Positions 8,202 to 16,577 of a stretch of 64,000 bases of DNA are shown here, one piece after another. Location: positions 372,248-436,247 of the forward strand of contig CAJTRM010000001.1 in NCBI GenBank assembly GCA_910578865.1, in the 5' to 3' direction. The first letter of the stretch is position 1, and every line of letters begins with the position of its first letter. A program made the translations under genes and the position numbers. Origin of the DNA: an uncultured Dorea sp. Lineage in GTDB: Bacteria > Bacillota_A > Clostridia > Lachnospirales > Lachnospiraceae. The notes below the pieces were generated by a model. It did not search any database. It saw only the letters and a program-made list of their open reading frames with translations, and was not told the DNA's origin.

Positions 8202-11200
8202 TTAAATTTTAAAATCTTCTTCTTTCAGAATTACTCTGTTGGATTCATCTGTACTCTTGCCAAACATTCTTCTTGCAAGATGCTTTACATTTGCCTTCTG
8301 AGAATGGGCAATTGCCTCATCCATGATCTCCTTTACCTCTGCGACTGTCACTGCATGGTCTTCCCTCTGCATAACGTCAATTCTGCTGTACAATGCAAGT
8401 ATTCCAAGCTCATCCAGCTTATAGCCGTTCTCCTTGGCATATGTCTGTCCGAAGGTTACAAGTTCATCATTGATAAATACGGGGAGCTCCAGCCTGGAAG
8501 TAAATTTTCTCTTGAAATCCTGATTTGCCGTAAGGATTCTTTCAAGAGGCTTCCTCTGATCCTCCAGTACAAAAAGCATCTCTCCTGTCTTTTTCTCCAT
8601 CAGGTAGCTCAGCTCTTTGATCGTTCTTGAATTCAGTTTTCCTGCTTTCTCAATGATGATCGCTCCGCCGCGGAGTTTCTGTATAATATTGGCAAGTTCT
8701 TTTTTATTCAGTGAGTCACCTGTTACAATGGCAACCTTACCTTGCTTTAAATTCCGTTGTTTCTGGATCGCCTTTACAATATCAACTGCCAGCACCGTCT
8801 TTCCGGAACCTTTTCTTCCGATCACCAGCAGGTTACCGGTCTTGGATGTTCCTTCCCGCTGTGCCCTCCGGTCATTGTCAAGCACTTCCACGATCTGCTC
8901 GCTCATGCCGCGCACCGGCACAAAATATGAAAATAACTTCTTCTGTTCCTCTGTAAGACCGGCTTTCAGTCCAATCTCACTGGTCGCACTCAGATCATAA
9001 CGTCCGGTGACAACAAATCCGGTATCAAACGGAACGCCGCCTTTTGATTTCTTTATCCTCTTCTGAATCTCAGCCTCCGAAGGCTCTTCAATCTCAAGAG
9101 ATCCTCCTGCTTCAGATTTTCCGGGAATATTTTCTGCGAGGAACTTCTCTACGTCAAAATCTTCTTCCTCTTCCTCTTCAAAATCGTCTGTTTCTTCTTC
9201 CAGGACCTCTTCCTCGAAATCCTCCTCCTCAAAATCTTCCTCGTCAAAGTCTTCCTCATCAAAGTCTTCCTCATCAAAGTCATCTTCCAGGCTGTCAGAC
9301 TCAAAATCATCATCACCGTAGTCTTCTATATATCCTTCATCTTCCTCGAAGTCTTCTTCATCAAAATCTTCTTCGTCAAGCTCCTCCTCGTCAAAGTCTT
9401 CCTCGTCAAACTCCTCCTCGTCAAAGTCTTCCTCCGCAAACTCCTCTTCCTCGAAGTCCTCTTCCTCAAAGTCTTCTGCCGTGTCGTCCTCTTCTGCCGG
9501 CTCGTCCTCGTCATACTCTTCTTCGTCCGACTCACTCTCGTCAAAGTCTTCCTCTGCAAAGTCCTCTTCCTCGAAGTCCTCTTCCTCGAAGTCCTCTTCC
9601 TCCGGCTCCTCTTCCTCAAAGTCTTCTGCCGTGTCGTCCTCCGCGAAGTCATCTTCTAAAGCTTTTTCCGCAGAACTCTCTTCTTCTCCGCCGAAATCCT
9701 CCGACTCGTCCTCCGTAAAATCAACTTCTTTCACAAAATCATCTTCCGGCTCGTCTTCATCCGCAAAGTCATCTTCATCATACACGGCTTCCTCAAAGCC
9801 CTGGACATAGTCCTCTTCTGCAAAGTCTTCTGTATAATCATCTGCAAAATCGTCCTCGTCATACTCTTCTTCTACAAAATCATCATCCATGCCATGGTCT
9901 TCCGGTTCTCCAAAGCTTCCGCCTGCAAAATCGTTCTCTGCACCTCCGAAAACCTCTGCCTCAAGATCATCATCGTCCATGTCATCTTCTATATCTGAGC
10001 CTCCAACCCTGCTTTCAAGCTGCTCTACCAATTCAAGAATATCATCCGGCAGCCGCTGCGTCTTGCTTTCTAAGATCTTTTTCTGCTCCTCTGCGTCTCG
10101 TTTTGCAGCCTGAGGCTTCACAGCTTTTTTCAGTTCTTCCGCCTGGGCAGCTTTTCTGGCCTCTTCTTCCGCTTTTCGCTTTTCTTCTTCTCTTACTCTT
10201 TCTTCTTCCTCTCTGGCTTTTCTTTCCGCCGCTGCCTGGGCGGCCTTCCGCTCGGCTTCCAGCTTTTGTGCTTCTCTGCGCCTCTGCGCCTCTTCCCGTT
10301 CCCGGCCAAGCCTCTCTTCATCCTTCTTCTTTTGTTCCTCGATAGCGCCTGCATTCACTTTCTGCTTTTCTTCCCACTCCTGCAGAATATCCTCAATTTT
10401 CATCTGGACGCCGGTCAAAAGCTCCTCTTCCCTCTCGGCCATAGCCTCCTCTTCAATATTAAGTCCGCTTGCAATCGCAACGCCATTAGCCAGAGCCTCC
10501 TCCAGCGTAGCGCCTTTGACCACCTTCGTAATCGGTGAACGCTTAACCTCCGGCCCGCCCTTTACAGACTCCGGCTCTCCGCCCGTATGTACTTCGGGTT
10601 CCTCCGGTTGTCCCGCTTCCTCTGACACCGGCATCTCTTCTGTCTCCGGATCCATAATATCCGGATCCGCCTCTTCCTTCTGCCGTGAAAGCTCCTCTGT
10701 CTGCATCATGCGGCTTGTCCTTTGGGGAGGTTTCACACCCTGCGTTTTCTGCACCTTCGGCCTTGCCGGAGCACCCGGCCTGCTGTCATATTTTTCCTGC
10801 TGAAGGGGTGTAAGCGGCTTATACCTCATTTTCAGTTCCATCGCCTGGTAGACATATTTTCCTTCACTGAACCATAAGATCAGATCGTCACATTCCTCCA
10901 GACATTTTGACGTCATGCCTGCCTCCTGGTACAGACTCGCCAACTCATATGCCCATTTTTCAACATATTCCGCCTTTTTAAAATCCTCCAAAGCCGCAAT
11001 CTGCTCTGCAACCGGAGACCTCTGCGCCTTCAGGATCTTATACTTTAAAATATGCTGGTTGGGATCCTTGGGAGCCACCTTTACAAATTCTTCGTAACAG
11101 TCTGACGCCTCCTCTATATCCTTCACTTTAAGAGCCAGAAGCCCTAAGCGGTAAATTATCTTTCTGCTTCCAGGCGCACGGTCATACGCAACGAACAGAA

Positions 11201-11384
11201 TGTCACGACTCTTCTGAAATTCTCCGTTAAACTCATAGATCTCGCTGACCGTATTCAGCATAGACGCATTTTTCACTCTTCGCCAATCGATCGTATCTGC
11301 GATCTCCATTGCTTTTTTGTACTGCTTCCCCTCAGCATACTCAAGCATTTGTTCTGTTTTTACCCGATATTCATATTTATCCAA
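8202..11384 (-). CDS. TPR / acidic-repeat / P-loop ATPase protein
   Basis: A very long (about 1060 aa) cytoplasmic protein in four parts. Residues 1-200 are TPR-like helical repeats (AMEIADTIDWRRVKNASML and following). Residues 200-440 are a polar linker and charged coiled coil. Residues about 470-770 are extreme Asp/Glu low complexity built from repeated EEDFD units. The last 290 residues form an AAA-like domain with Walker A GRKGSGKTVLAVDI near residue 860, a Walker B-like GGAIIIEKAG, an arginine-rich FKRKFTSRLELP and a C-terminal helical lid. TPR plus AAA recalls EccA/SpoVK-type ATPases, but I would not name it. Start: TTG at 11384 (8 bases after AGG) fits better than GTG at 11393, which abuts GAGG. 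The gene stands alone, with its own terminator. Confidence 0.75.
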   Translation of the reverse strand: MDKYEYRVKTEQMLEYAEGKQYKKAMEIADTIDWRRVKNASMLNTVSEIYEFNGEFQKSRDILFVAYDRAPGSRKIIYRLGLLALKVKDIEEASDCYEEFVKVAPKDPNQHILKYKILKAQRSPVAEQIAALEDFKKAEYVEKWAYELASLYQEAGMTSKCLEECDDLILWFSEGKYVYQAMELKMRYKPLTPLQQEKYDSRPGAPARPKVQKTQGVKPPQRTSRMMQTEELSRQKEEADPDIMDPETEEMPVSEEAGQPEEPEVHTGGEPESVKGGPEVKRSPITKVVKGATLEEALANGVAIASGLNIEEEAMAEREEELLTGVQMKIEDILQEWEEKQKVNAGAIEEQKKKDEERLGREREEAQRRREAQKLEAERKAAQAAAERKAREEEERVREEEKRKAEEEARKAAQAEELKKAVKPQAAKRDAEEQKKILESKTQRLPDDILELVEQLESRVGGSDIEDDMDDDDLEAEVFGGAENDFAGGSFGEPEDHGMDDDFVEEEYDEDDFADDYTEDFAEEDYVQGFEEAVYDEDDFADEDEPEDDFVKEVDFTEDESEDFGGEEESSAEKALEDDFAEDDTAEDFEEEEPEEEDFEEEDFEEEDFAEEDFDESESDEEEYDEDEPAEEDDTAEDFEEEDFEEEEFAEEDFDEEEFDEEDFDEEELDEEDFDEEDFEEDEGYIEDYGDDDFESDSLEDDFDEEDFDEEDFDEEDFEEEDFEEEVLEEETDDFEEEEEEDFDVEKFLAENIPGKSEAGGSLEIEEPSEAEIQKRIKKSKGGVPFDTGFVVTGRYDLSATSEIGLKAGLTEEQKKLFSYFVPVRGMSEQIVEVLDNDRRAQREGTSKTGNLLVIGRKGSGKTVLAVDIVKAIQKQRNLKQGKVAIVTGDSLNKKELANIIQKLRGGAIIIEKAGKLNSRTIKELSYLMEKKTGEMLFVLEDQRKPLERILTANQDFKRKFTSRLELPVFINDELVTFGQTYAKENGYKLDELGILALYSRIDVMQREDHAVTVAEVKEIMDEAIAHSQKANVKHLARRMFGKSTDESNRVILKEEDFKI
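9085..9900. repeat. Coding minisatellite encoding acidic EEDFDEEDF runs
   Basis: Within the TPR/ATPase gene, 15-base units of the type TCAAAGTCTTCCTCG (plus strand) recur in near-perfect tandem, especially around 9220-9290, 9350-9480 and 9540-9620. Units are multiples of 3, so slippage would add or remove five-residue blocks without a frameshift. The opposite strand shows long Ser-rich and Arg/Lys/Thr-rich open frames here that are only shadows. Confidence 0.85.
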
Positions 11385-11561
11385 ATCTCTCACCTCAAAA
11401 TATATGGAATATAGTATTTTGTTATAATTTCACTGGTATCAGTTTATCATAAGGCCTGCACATTGTCAAAATATACGCAAAATTTGTTAAACAGATATTA
11501 CAAAAATGTTACTGTTCAGGGGCATTCCCGCAGGTAGTAACCTACAGCAGCCCGTAACATT

Positions 11562-11603
11562 AAAACAGCCATTATAATCTCTCTTGATTATAATGGCTGT
11601 TTT
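11562..11603. terminator. 18-bp perfect stem hairpin
   Basis: Arms 11562-11579 and 11586-11603 are exact complements (AAAACAGCCATTATAATC and its inverse) around a 6-base loop. It lies downstream of the cryptic minus-strand ORF set and is the likely terminator of that unit. The T-run on either side is short (TTTTA), so efficiency is uncertain. Confidence 0.65.
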
Positions 11604-11631
11604 ATATTGAATTTTATCATATTCCTTAATC

Positions 11632-11799
11632 TTAATCGGAGGATTCTCTCTTGTTTACCTGTTCCCTTAACCGTTTTTTCTTTATAAACGATTTATAACT
11701 CAAAGTCTCGGATCTCATGTATCAATCTTTGATATCACTATTTATATCCCTCAATGTTTCATATAAATCTGACAGATTAGTTAATGTTTCTTTACACAT
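11632..11799 (-). pseudogene. Small ORF with in-frame TGA (25 + 29 codons), unknown
   Basis: ATG at 11799 follows a weak ribosome site (AAAGGGATTAGACG). It reads MCKETLTNLSDLYETLRD..., hits TGA at 11722-11724, and the same frame then continues open for another 29 codons (MRSETLSYKSFIKKKRLREQ...) to a TAA at 11632-11634. Either the 25-aa peptide is the product or this is a short gene broken by a stop. I do not recognise either half. It sits between the tiny ORF at 11803-11898 and the hairpin at 11562. Confidence 0.4.
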
Positions 11800-11802
11800 C
11801 GT

Positions 11803-11898
11803 CTAATCCCTTTGAATTCTATGTGGTATTCTTTTCAATATGTCTGCAGATGTAAATCTTTCTTTTCCGGTTTTCTCTTCTCCGATTTCTCTTTTCAT
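11803..11898 (-). CDS. Unknown 31-aa ORF or 3' part of a frameshifted gene
   Basis: ATG at 11898 gives MKREIGEEKTGKERFTSADI... to a TAG at 11803. The frame is open upstream of that ATG (FTIEYKPVIE...) until it crosses the end of the 29-aa ORF at 11912-12001, so the two may once have been one gene of about 75 codons split by a one-base change near 11912-11935. The peptide is charged and has no recognised motif. Confidence 0.35.
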   Translation of the reverse strand: MKREIGEEKTGKERFTSADILKRIPHRIQRD

Positions 11899-11911
11899 CT
11901 CTATTACCGGC

Positions 11912-12001
11912 TTATATTCTATGGTAAAGGCTTAATTTACGGGAACTTTTATCTGCCATACCACCAACATATTGAGTTATTATTTCTTTTAAACTGTCCA
12001 A
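11912..12001 (-). CDS. Unknown 29-aa ORF with strong expression signals
   Basis: A TTG start at 12001 lies 9 bases after GGAAGGAGG (complement of 12011-12019) and 51 bases after a promoter with TTGACA. It encodes MDSLKEIITQYVGGMADKSS... and stops at TAA 11914-11912. Promoter and ribosome site are of good quality for so short a frame, which suggests either a real micropeptide or the intact 5' end of a decayed gene. Confidence 0.4.
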   Translation of the reverse strand: MDSLKEIITQYVGGMADKSSRKLSLYHRI

Positions 12002-12051
12002 TGGATTAAGCCTCCTTCCTTTTATTTCCAATTGATTTCTTTTGGATTGAT

Positions 12052-12084
12052 ATTATAATAGCATTGCGTCGATTATTTGTCAAC
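12052..12084 (-). promoter_or_regulatory. Promoter of the cryptic small-ORF unit
   Basis: On the minus strand TTGACA (12084-12079) is followed after 18 bases by TATTAT (12060-12055), with TATAAT overlapping at 12057-12052. It faces away from bioY, whose own promoter begins 130 bases to the right. Confidence 0.65.
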
Positions 12085-12190
12085 ACTATTTTTCTATTTT
12101 TTTATTAATTAATTTACTACGTCTCCTGATTATTTAAATTTTCAGATTTTTTATATTTTTATGTACATTTCCGCCAATATAGGGCTTCCT

Positions 12191-12222
12191 ATTGTTAACC
12201 AATATTATTTTTTAGTTGACAA
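12191..12222 (+). promoter_or_regulatory. BirA-type biotin operator
   Basis: TTGTTAAC (12192-12199) and GTTGACAA (12215-12222) form an inverted pair with a 15-base spacer and a single mismatch. This is the arrangement known for BirA operators in Firmicutes. The right half contains the -35 TTGACA of the bioY promoter, so bound BirA-biotinyl-AMP would block RNA polymerase. Confidence 0.75.
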
Positions 12223-12244
12223 ACAGATCGGGACACAATATAAT
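12216..12244 (+). promoter_or_regulatory. Consensus sigma-A promoter of bioY
   Basis: TTGACA (12216-12221), 17 bases, TATAAT (12239-12244): a perfect match to both hexamers with optimal spacing, 41 bases before the bioY start codon. Confidence 0.9.
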
Positions 12245-12285
12245 AAAGACCATTATCTGATACTTAAAGAAGGAGAAAACACAAA

Positions 12286-12849
12286 ATGCAGAACACTACT
12301 ACAGAAAATACCGCTAAAAGTACCACCAAACGCATGGTAACGATTGCTCTCGTAACTGCAATTACCTGTATCCTTGCACCTTTGTCTGTCCCGATTCCTA
12401 TAAGCCCTGTTCCGATTACGCTTACGAACCTCGTTCTTTTCATAAGCTTCTTTGTTCTGGAATGGAAGGACGCTCTCCTTAGTTACATCATTTATATGCT
12501 GATCGGACTTGCCGGGCTTCCTGTTTTCTCCGGATTCTCCGGAGGAATTGCCAAGCTTGCAGGCCCCACAGGCGGATATCTGATAGGTTTTGTTTTTCTG
12601 GTATTGATCGCGGGAACCCTCATTGACAAATTTCCTCACCGGAAGCTGCCCGCCATTATCGGCATGGTGCTCGGAATGGCTGTCACTTACCTCTTTGGAA
12701 CTGTATGGCTTGCCGTACAGATGGAGCTTTCATTTACAGCTGCTCTGTCTGTCGGTGTCTTCCCATACCTTCCCGGAGATGCGGCAAAGATAATGATTGC
12801 CGTCATCGTCGGCCCGCTTTTACAGCGCAGACTCAGTGCTATTCGCTGA
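12286..12849 (+). CDS. bioY: Biotin transporter BioY (ECF S component)
   Basis: Substrate-binding membrane subunit for biotin uptake. The 187-aa protein has about six membrane segments and the family hallmarks PIPISPVPITLTNLVLF near residues 37-53, GLAGLPVFSGFSGGIAKLAGPTGGYLIGF in the middle, and YLPGDAAKIMIAVIVGP near the end. AAGGAG precedes the ATG. No EcfA/EcfT genes are adjacent, so it must share the energising module encoded elsewhere, as group II ECF transporters do. The BirA-like operator upstream fits control by biotin supply. Confidence 0.95.
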   Translation: MQNTTTENTAKSTTKRMVTIALVTAITCILAPLSVPIPISPVPITLTNLVLFISFFVLEWKDALLSYIIYMLIGLAGLPVFSGFSGGIAKLAGPTGGYLIGFVFLVLIAGTLIDKFPHRKLPAIIGMVLGMAVTYLFGTVWLAVQMELSFTAALSVGVFPYLPGDAAKIMIAVIVGPLLQRRLSAIR

Positions 12850-12884
12850 CAAAAGATGCGGGACATCCTTCAGGACAAAAAATA

Positions 12885-12916
12885 GAGCCGGAACCTGTTT
12901 TTTAGATTTCCGGCTC
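12885..12916. terminator. Hairpin between bioY and the Rpn-family gene
   Basis: GAGCCGGAA (12885-12893) pairs with TTCCGGCTC (12908-12916) around a T-rich loop, between two convergent genes. Confidence 0.55.
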
Positions 12917-12927
12917 ATTATTGCCAT

Positions 12928-13764
12928 TTACACTTTCTGGTCTGTCTTCAATTTTCTCACTTCATCAACAGAAAGACCAACAAATTCTGCAATCTTTTCA
13001 AGCGTTATTGTTCCATCTTCCAGCATTTTCTTTGCAACATTTATCATTCCTTCTTTTAATGTCTGATTCCTCATATCCTCCATAGCCCGGCACATAATTT
13101 CGATCCCCTCCTTGCTTTCTTTGAAAAATCTCACTCTGTCTGCCAATGTCTCATAGTACATATCTGCTGCGTCTGTACATGAGAAGTCATGCATTAGCTT
13201 CCCGATCGGTGCATCTCCACGGTAAGCGCCATTCACATATAGTATGTGCGAACCATCCTCAAATCTTTCCCCGGTTTCTAAAAAACACCTCTCAATCGGA
13301 TAAAGCGGCCGCCCTTTTCCCATTACGTCATTCTCTGTGATAAAGGTTACCCATGTTTCCGGTAGCTTGTCAAAATCCTCACCTTTCTTCAAGAAGTTAG
13401 CATCCATCATACTGGAATTGTACCTTGCTCTCTTCCTCCCGGCACCTTTATCTGCACGCTGTACTTCCACGTTCAGTTTTGCTCCTGTGCTGTCTGTAGC
13501 CAGAATATCCAGCCTTACCGAGCGGTTCAGTAGATTCTCTACAAATACCTGAGTGTGGACATCCAGCACCTTTAAATCCGGTTTCTCCAGCACAATCTGT
13601 AATACCAATTCTATACTTGCCGTATCTCCCTCAAAACACTTTGTGAGGAAATCGTCATCAAGCAGGCGAAAACCTCTTAGCCTCTGTAAATCCTCCTGAT
13701 GTTTCTGGTTTATCTGCTCCGTCACTGTCAATCTTTCCACCTGCTTTCGTTTTCGTATCTTCAT
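12928..13764 (-). CDS. Rpn family recombination-promoting nuclease / PD-(D/E)XK transposase-like
   Basis: A 278-aa member of the PDDEXK_2 'putative transposase' family. A PD-(D/E)XK-like core is visible in RLDILATDSTGAKLNVEVQ (metal Asp; EVQ in place of ExK) near residues 83-101. GSHILYVNGAYRG and LMHDFSCTDAADMYYETLADRVRFFK follow, typical of this family, and a short helix-turn-helix-like C-terminus (ITLEKIAEFVGLSVDEVRKLK). Such genes are dispersed in multiple copies in gut Firmicutes. No inverted repeats or target duplications were seen at its borders, and no clear ribosome site precedes the ATG. Confidence 0.85.
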   Translation of the reverse strand: MKIRKRKQVERLTVTEQINQKHQEDLQRLRGFRLLDDDFLTKCFEGDTASIELVLQIVLEKPDLKVLDVHTQVFVENLLNRSVRLDILATDSTGAKLNVEVQRADKGAGRKRARYNSSMMDANFLKKGEDFDKLPETWVTFITENDVMGKGRPLYPIERCFLETGERFEDGSHILYVNGAYRGDAPIGKLMHDFSCTDAADMYYETLADRVRFFKESKEGIEIMCRAMEDMRNQTLKEGMINVAKKMLEDGTITLEKIAEFVGLSVDEVRKLKTDQKV

Positions 13765-13917
13765 ATTACCATAAATGGTTGAACTTTACAATCTGCCTAT
13801 CTATCTCATAAAATTTAGTTTTGCCTTACGGGGCGATCGAACCAGATTCCGTCGTCTGTGAAATAGGCCGGATTGGGGAATCATTATGACAGACATGATC
13901 TTCCGGCAATGCACACC

Positions 13918-15867
13918 TTATAAAATCAGATCATCTATCTTCTCATAAGTCTGTAAACTGTATGCCTCGATGATATTTCCTTCAACCACATACAGCACTT
14001 CCCCGATATAGAGTCCTCTCGGCGCACGGATCCCCTTTCCGTTTGTTGCTTCCTCCAGAAGGCATTGGAAGCCTTCGCCGTCATCGTAGCTGAACAGGTA
14101 ATATTTCTGTCCGCCGTCCGCATATCCTGCAAATCCGATCAGATTCTTCCCCACGTCCACCAATACCCCTTTATAATCGTACGCAACGTCTGTCCCGAAC
14201 AGATTCTCAATCACGTATGTATCGGTCTCCTTCACATCCCCTTTATCGGAAATGTCAAACATGCTGAGTTTTACACCTCCCGTGACCTGGGTTTCTGCAT
14301 CCACATCCATCCCGATCCCCAGGAGCCTGTTTTCTCCATAGAAGTGAAGATATTCGGAAAATCCGGGAATCTTAAGCTTGCCCAGGATCTTCGGATGCTC
14401 CGGATCCGAAAAATCTACCGAAAACAACGGATCGGTCTCCCGGAATGTGACAAAATACCCCGTGTCGCCAAAAAACCTTGCAGAATATACTCTCTCGCCA
14501 GGCGCCAGATCCTTAATCTTCCCTGCAGTCTTCAGCTTCTCATCCAGTACATACACTATATTTTCCTCATCGCCTGCTGTTGTGACAACTCTGAGGTACC
14601 CGTCATATTCATCGATAGAAAAGGAGTCGTTGATATAACCCTTGACAGATCCCTGGCCTTTCGCTTCCAGCTTCCCGTCGTGATACGCAATCTTACGGAT
14701 CGTCGTCGTACATGTATCACTGTAATCCTTCCACTCTTGTTCATAATAGTAAATATGCTGATTGCTGACATACAGGCTGCCGCCCGTTGTAAAAATAGCT
14801 TTGCTGTCTGAAATCTCATCCGGCTCTGCCAGATCTACCGCTGTTACAACCTCATAATCACATCCTTTCGGAAACGGCGGAAGGAAAATGTCGTCTTTTG
14901 CTATCACTTCATCCTCCACCATCGGAACATATGTCTTCGGATCATTTCTCTGGATATTCCCCCAGGCGCTGTAGTATCTGCTGAACATATACAGATGCCC
15001 GTCAGAGATCCTTGAGGAATCATAATATCCGCTCTGTGCAATGCTTCCTGCTTTCTTCGGATTGGCCGCATCACTGATATCATATGTAACTGCCGTGGTG
15101 CGCCCGTTATCTGCGTATACATCAGAAGCCGGAGTGTAGGGTTCAATATCCCTGCCATACGAATTAGCTTTATAAGAACAGATCAGGACCAGCTTCTTTT
15201 CCTCAGGGAGGACATAGAACTCTTCAATGTAATCCTTCTCCCCCGAAGAAATCTTTCCTGCCTCCTTCATACCCTCTCTTGTATCTACGATCGACAACTC
15301 TTCTCCGTTATCTGACAGCACGTACAGGTATGTTCCGTCCGTTTTCACAATATCTGCCTCGTCCACCCCCTGCTGTCTGGTATTGGTGGTGGAATAGCCG
15401 CCTCCGTCCGCCAGTTTTGCCTCTCCGGCGCCGCTCTGATAAGTTGTCGCACTATCTGCTGATGCCTCAGCCTGGGTATCTGCATTCTCGCCGGAGGTAG
15501 AAAACAGATCAAGAATTCCCTCCTCCTGGTACATGGAATCATTATAAGCTTCCATGTATTTATAAATCTCTTCATAACTCTCTGCACTTGTAATTGTATG
15601 GCCGGCCTTCACCTCCCGCTCCCGCGGCGCTGAAGTTTCCCGGTGGTCCCGATAGCCGTACAGATAGATCCCGGCTGCAGCTGCAATACATGCGGCCGCC
15701 AGCCCTGCAGATTGGTACAGACGCCTTCGCTTCTTTTTTCCTCTGCCGTCCTTCTCCATCTGTTCAAGCTTCTCCGCCATCCGATCCGGCGTCAGGCTCT
15801 CCGGCACCGGGACATCGGCGGTTTTTTCTTCTATCATGTTCAGAATATGCTGTTCCTTTTTATCCAT
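13918..15867 (-). CDS. Membrane-anchored beta-propeller domain protein
   Basis: A 649-aa protein of the 'beta propeller domain' (DUF2049-like) family. The N-terminal 45 residues are cytoplasmic and charged (EQHILNMIEEKTADVPVPESLTPDRMAEKL), then RRRLYQSAGLAAACIAAAAGIYLYGY crosses the membrane. A Ser/Ala-rich linker leads to the extracellular propeller from GGGYSTTNTRQQGVDEADIVKTDGTYLYVLS onward. The short cytoplasmic head resembles those of anti-sigma factors, and the gene is 30 bases downstream of an ECF sigma gene, so it probably senses an envelope signal for that sigma factor. Start: ATG 15867 is 7 bases from AAGGAG; ATG 15873 is only one base away. Confidence 0.85.
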   Translation of the reverse strand: MDKKEQHILNMIEEKTADVPVPESLTPDRMAEKLEQMEKDGRGKKKRRRLYQSAGLAAACIAAAAGIYLYGYRDHRETSAPREREVKAGHTITSAESYEEIYKYMEAYNDSMYQEEGILDLFSTSGENADTQAEASADSATTYQSGAGEAKLADGGGYSTTNTRQQGVDEADIVKTDGTYLYVLSDNGEELSIVDTREGMKEAGKISSGEKDYIEEFYVLPEEKKLVLICSYKANSYGRDIEPYTPASDVYADNGRTTAVTYDISDAANPKKAGSIAQSGYYDSSRISDGHLYMFSRYYSAWGNIQRNDPKTYVPMVEDEVIAKDDIFLPPFPKGCDYEVVTAVDLAEPDEISDSKAIFTTGGSLYVSNQHIYYYEQEWKDYSDTCTTTIRKIAYHDGKLEAKGQGSVKGYINDSFSIDEYDGYLRVVTTAGDEENIVYVLDEKLKTAGKIKDLAPGERVYSARFFGDTGYFVTFRETDPLFSVDFSDPEHPKILGKLKIPGFSEYLHFYGENRLLGIGMDVDAETQVTGGVKLSMFDISDKGDVKETDTYVIENLFGTDVAYDYKGVLVDVGKNLIGFAGYADGGQKYYLFSYDDGEGFQCLLEEATNGKGIRAPRGLYIGEVLYVVEGNIIEAYSLQTYEKIDDLIL

Positions 15868-15897
15868 TGTCATGCTCCTTTCATTACTGCCTATGTA

Positions 15898-16377
15898 TCA
15901 TCTCAATATACATTCCATTTTCTCAAGAGCACGGCTTCTTTTCGACCGCACTGTATTGTCATTCAGCCGCAGCATCCCTCCGATCTCCTTACTGTTATAG
16001 CCGCCAAACACAGACAGCCCTACAATCGTCTGTTCCTCCTCTGAAAGAATAAAAAACGCCTTCCTTACATCCAGAGCCAGATCATAATCCGGGCATTGTG
16101 CCGTCTGCCTGACAGAATCTTCCTCCCGTTCATGACGGGTCTTCGTATTTAATAGTTTTAATCTTTTTCTGCATGTATTCGCCAATATTGTAAATATCCA
16201 GCTCCTGAATGCTTTTTCATCCCGAAGCTTGCGGATATTTTCATAAGCTGCCAGAACCGCTTCGCTCACGGCATCCTCTGCATCCTGAGTATTCTTCATC
16301 ATGCAGAGGGCGAAGCGGTACAAGTCCTTATATATGGCTTCATACATCTGTGCAAATGTATTCACATCACATTTCAT
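15898..16377 (-). CDS. ECF sigma factor (sigma-70 family)
   Basis: A 159-aa extracytoplasmic-function sigma factor: region 2 (YKDLYRFALCMMKNTQDAEDAVSEAVLAAYENI, RSWIFTILANTCRKR) and region 4 with its helix-turn-helix (VFGGYNSKEIGGMLRLNDNTVRSKRSRALEKM). GGAGGG precedes the ATG. It is co-transcribed with the beta-propeller membrane protein, the likely regulator. Upstream, AACACTTGG and CTCTTATA (minus strand, about 16430-16465) could form an ECF-type autoregulated promoter, but this is weak. Confidence 0.9.
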   Translation of the reverse strand: MKCDVNTFAQMYEAIYKDLYRFALCMMKNTQDAEDAVSEAVLAAYENIRKLRDEKAFRSWIFTILANTCRKRLKLLNTKTRHEREEDSVRQTAQCPDYDLALDVRKAFFILSEEEQTIVGLSVFGGYNSKEIGGMLRLNDNTVRSKRSRALEKMECILR

Positions 16378-16478
16378 ATCCTGCCCTCCCTGCCAGATAC
16401 GGCCTTTGGCACTTCTTTTTCAACTTGTGATATATATAAGAGTCAAAATTCAGGCCAAGTGTTGCATAAAATTACAAT

Positions 16479-16511
16479 TTGGGACGGAAATCTGATATAT
16501 CCCCGTCCCAA
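16479..16511 (-). terminator. Possible terminator of the aconitase-family gene
   Basis: TTGGGACGG and CCGTCCCAA (16479-16487 and 16503-16511) form a 9-bp stem downstream of the hydratase on the minus strand; the following sequence is only moderately T-rich (AATTGTAATTTT). Confidence 0.45.
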
Positions 16512-16577
16512 GTCATAAGTTTCTGATTATGCGGATTCCTCCGCTCCTTTATTCAAGTGCCGATTTCACGGCACATA

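Noticed and set aside
9044..9718. Long plus-strand frames rich in Leu/Pro/Ser/Arg opposite the acidic-repeat gene
   Set aside because: They mirror the 15-bp minisatellite of the real minus-strand gene; no ribosome site and composition dictated by the repeat.
11812..12009. 65-codon plus-strand frame (MNSMWYSFQYVC...)
   Set aside because: No ribosome site. The opposite strand has promoter, ribosome site and short frames over the same bases.
12928..13764. Rpn-family gene considered as an intact insertion sequence
   Set aside because: No terminal inverted repeats or direct target duplication could be found around it.
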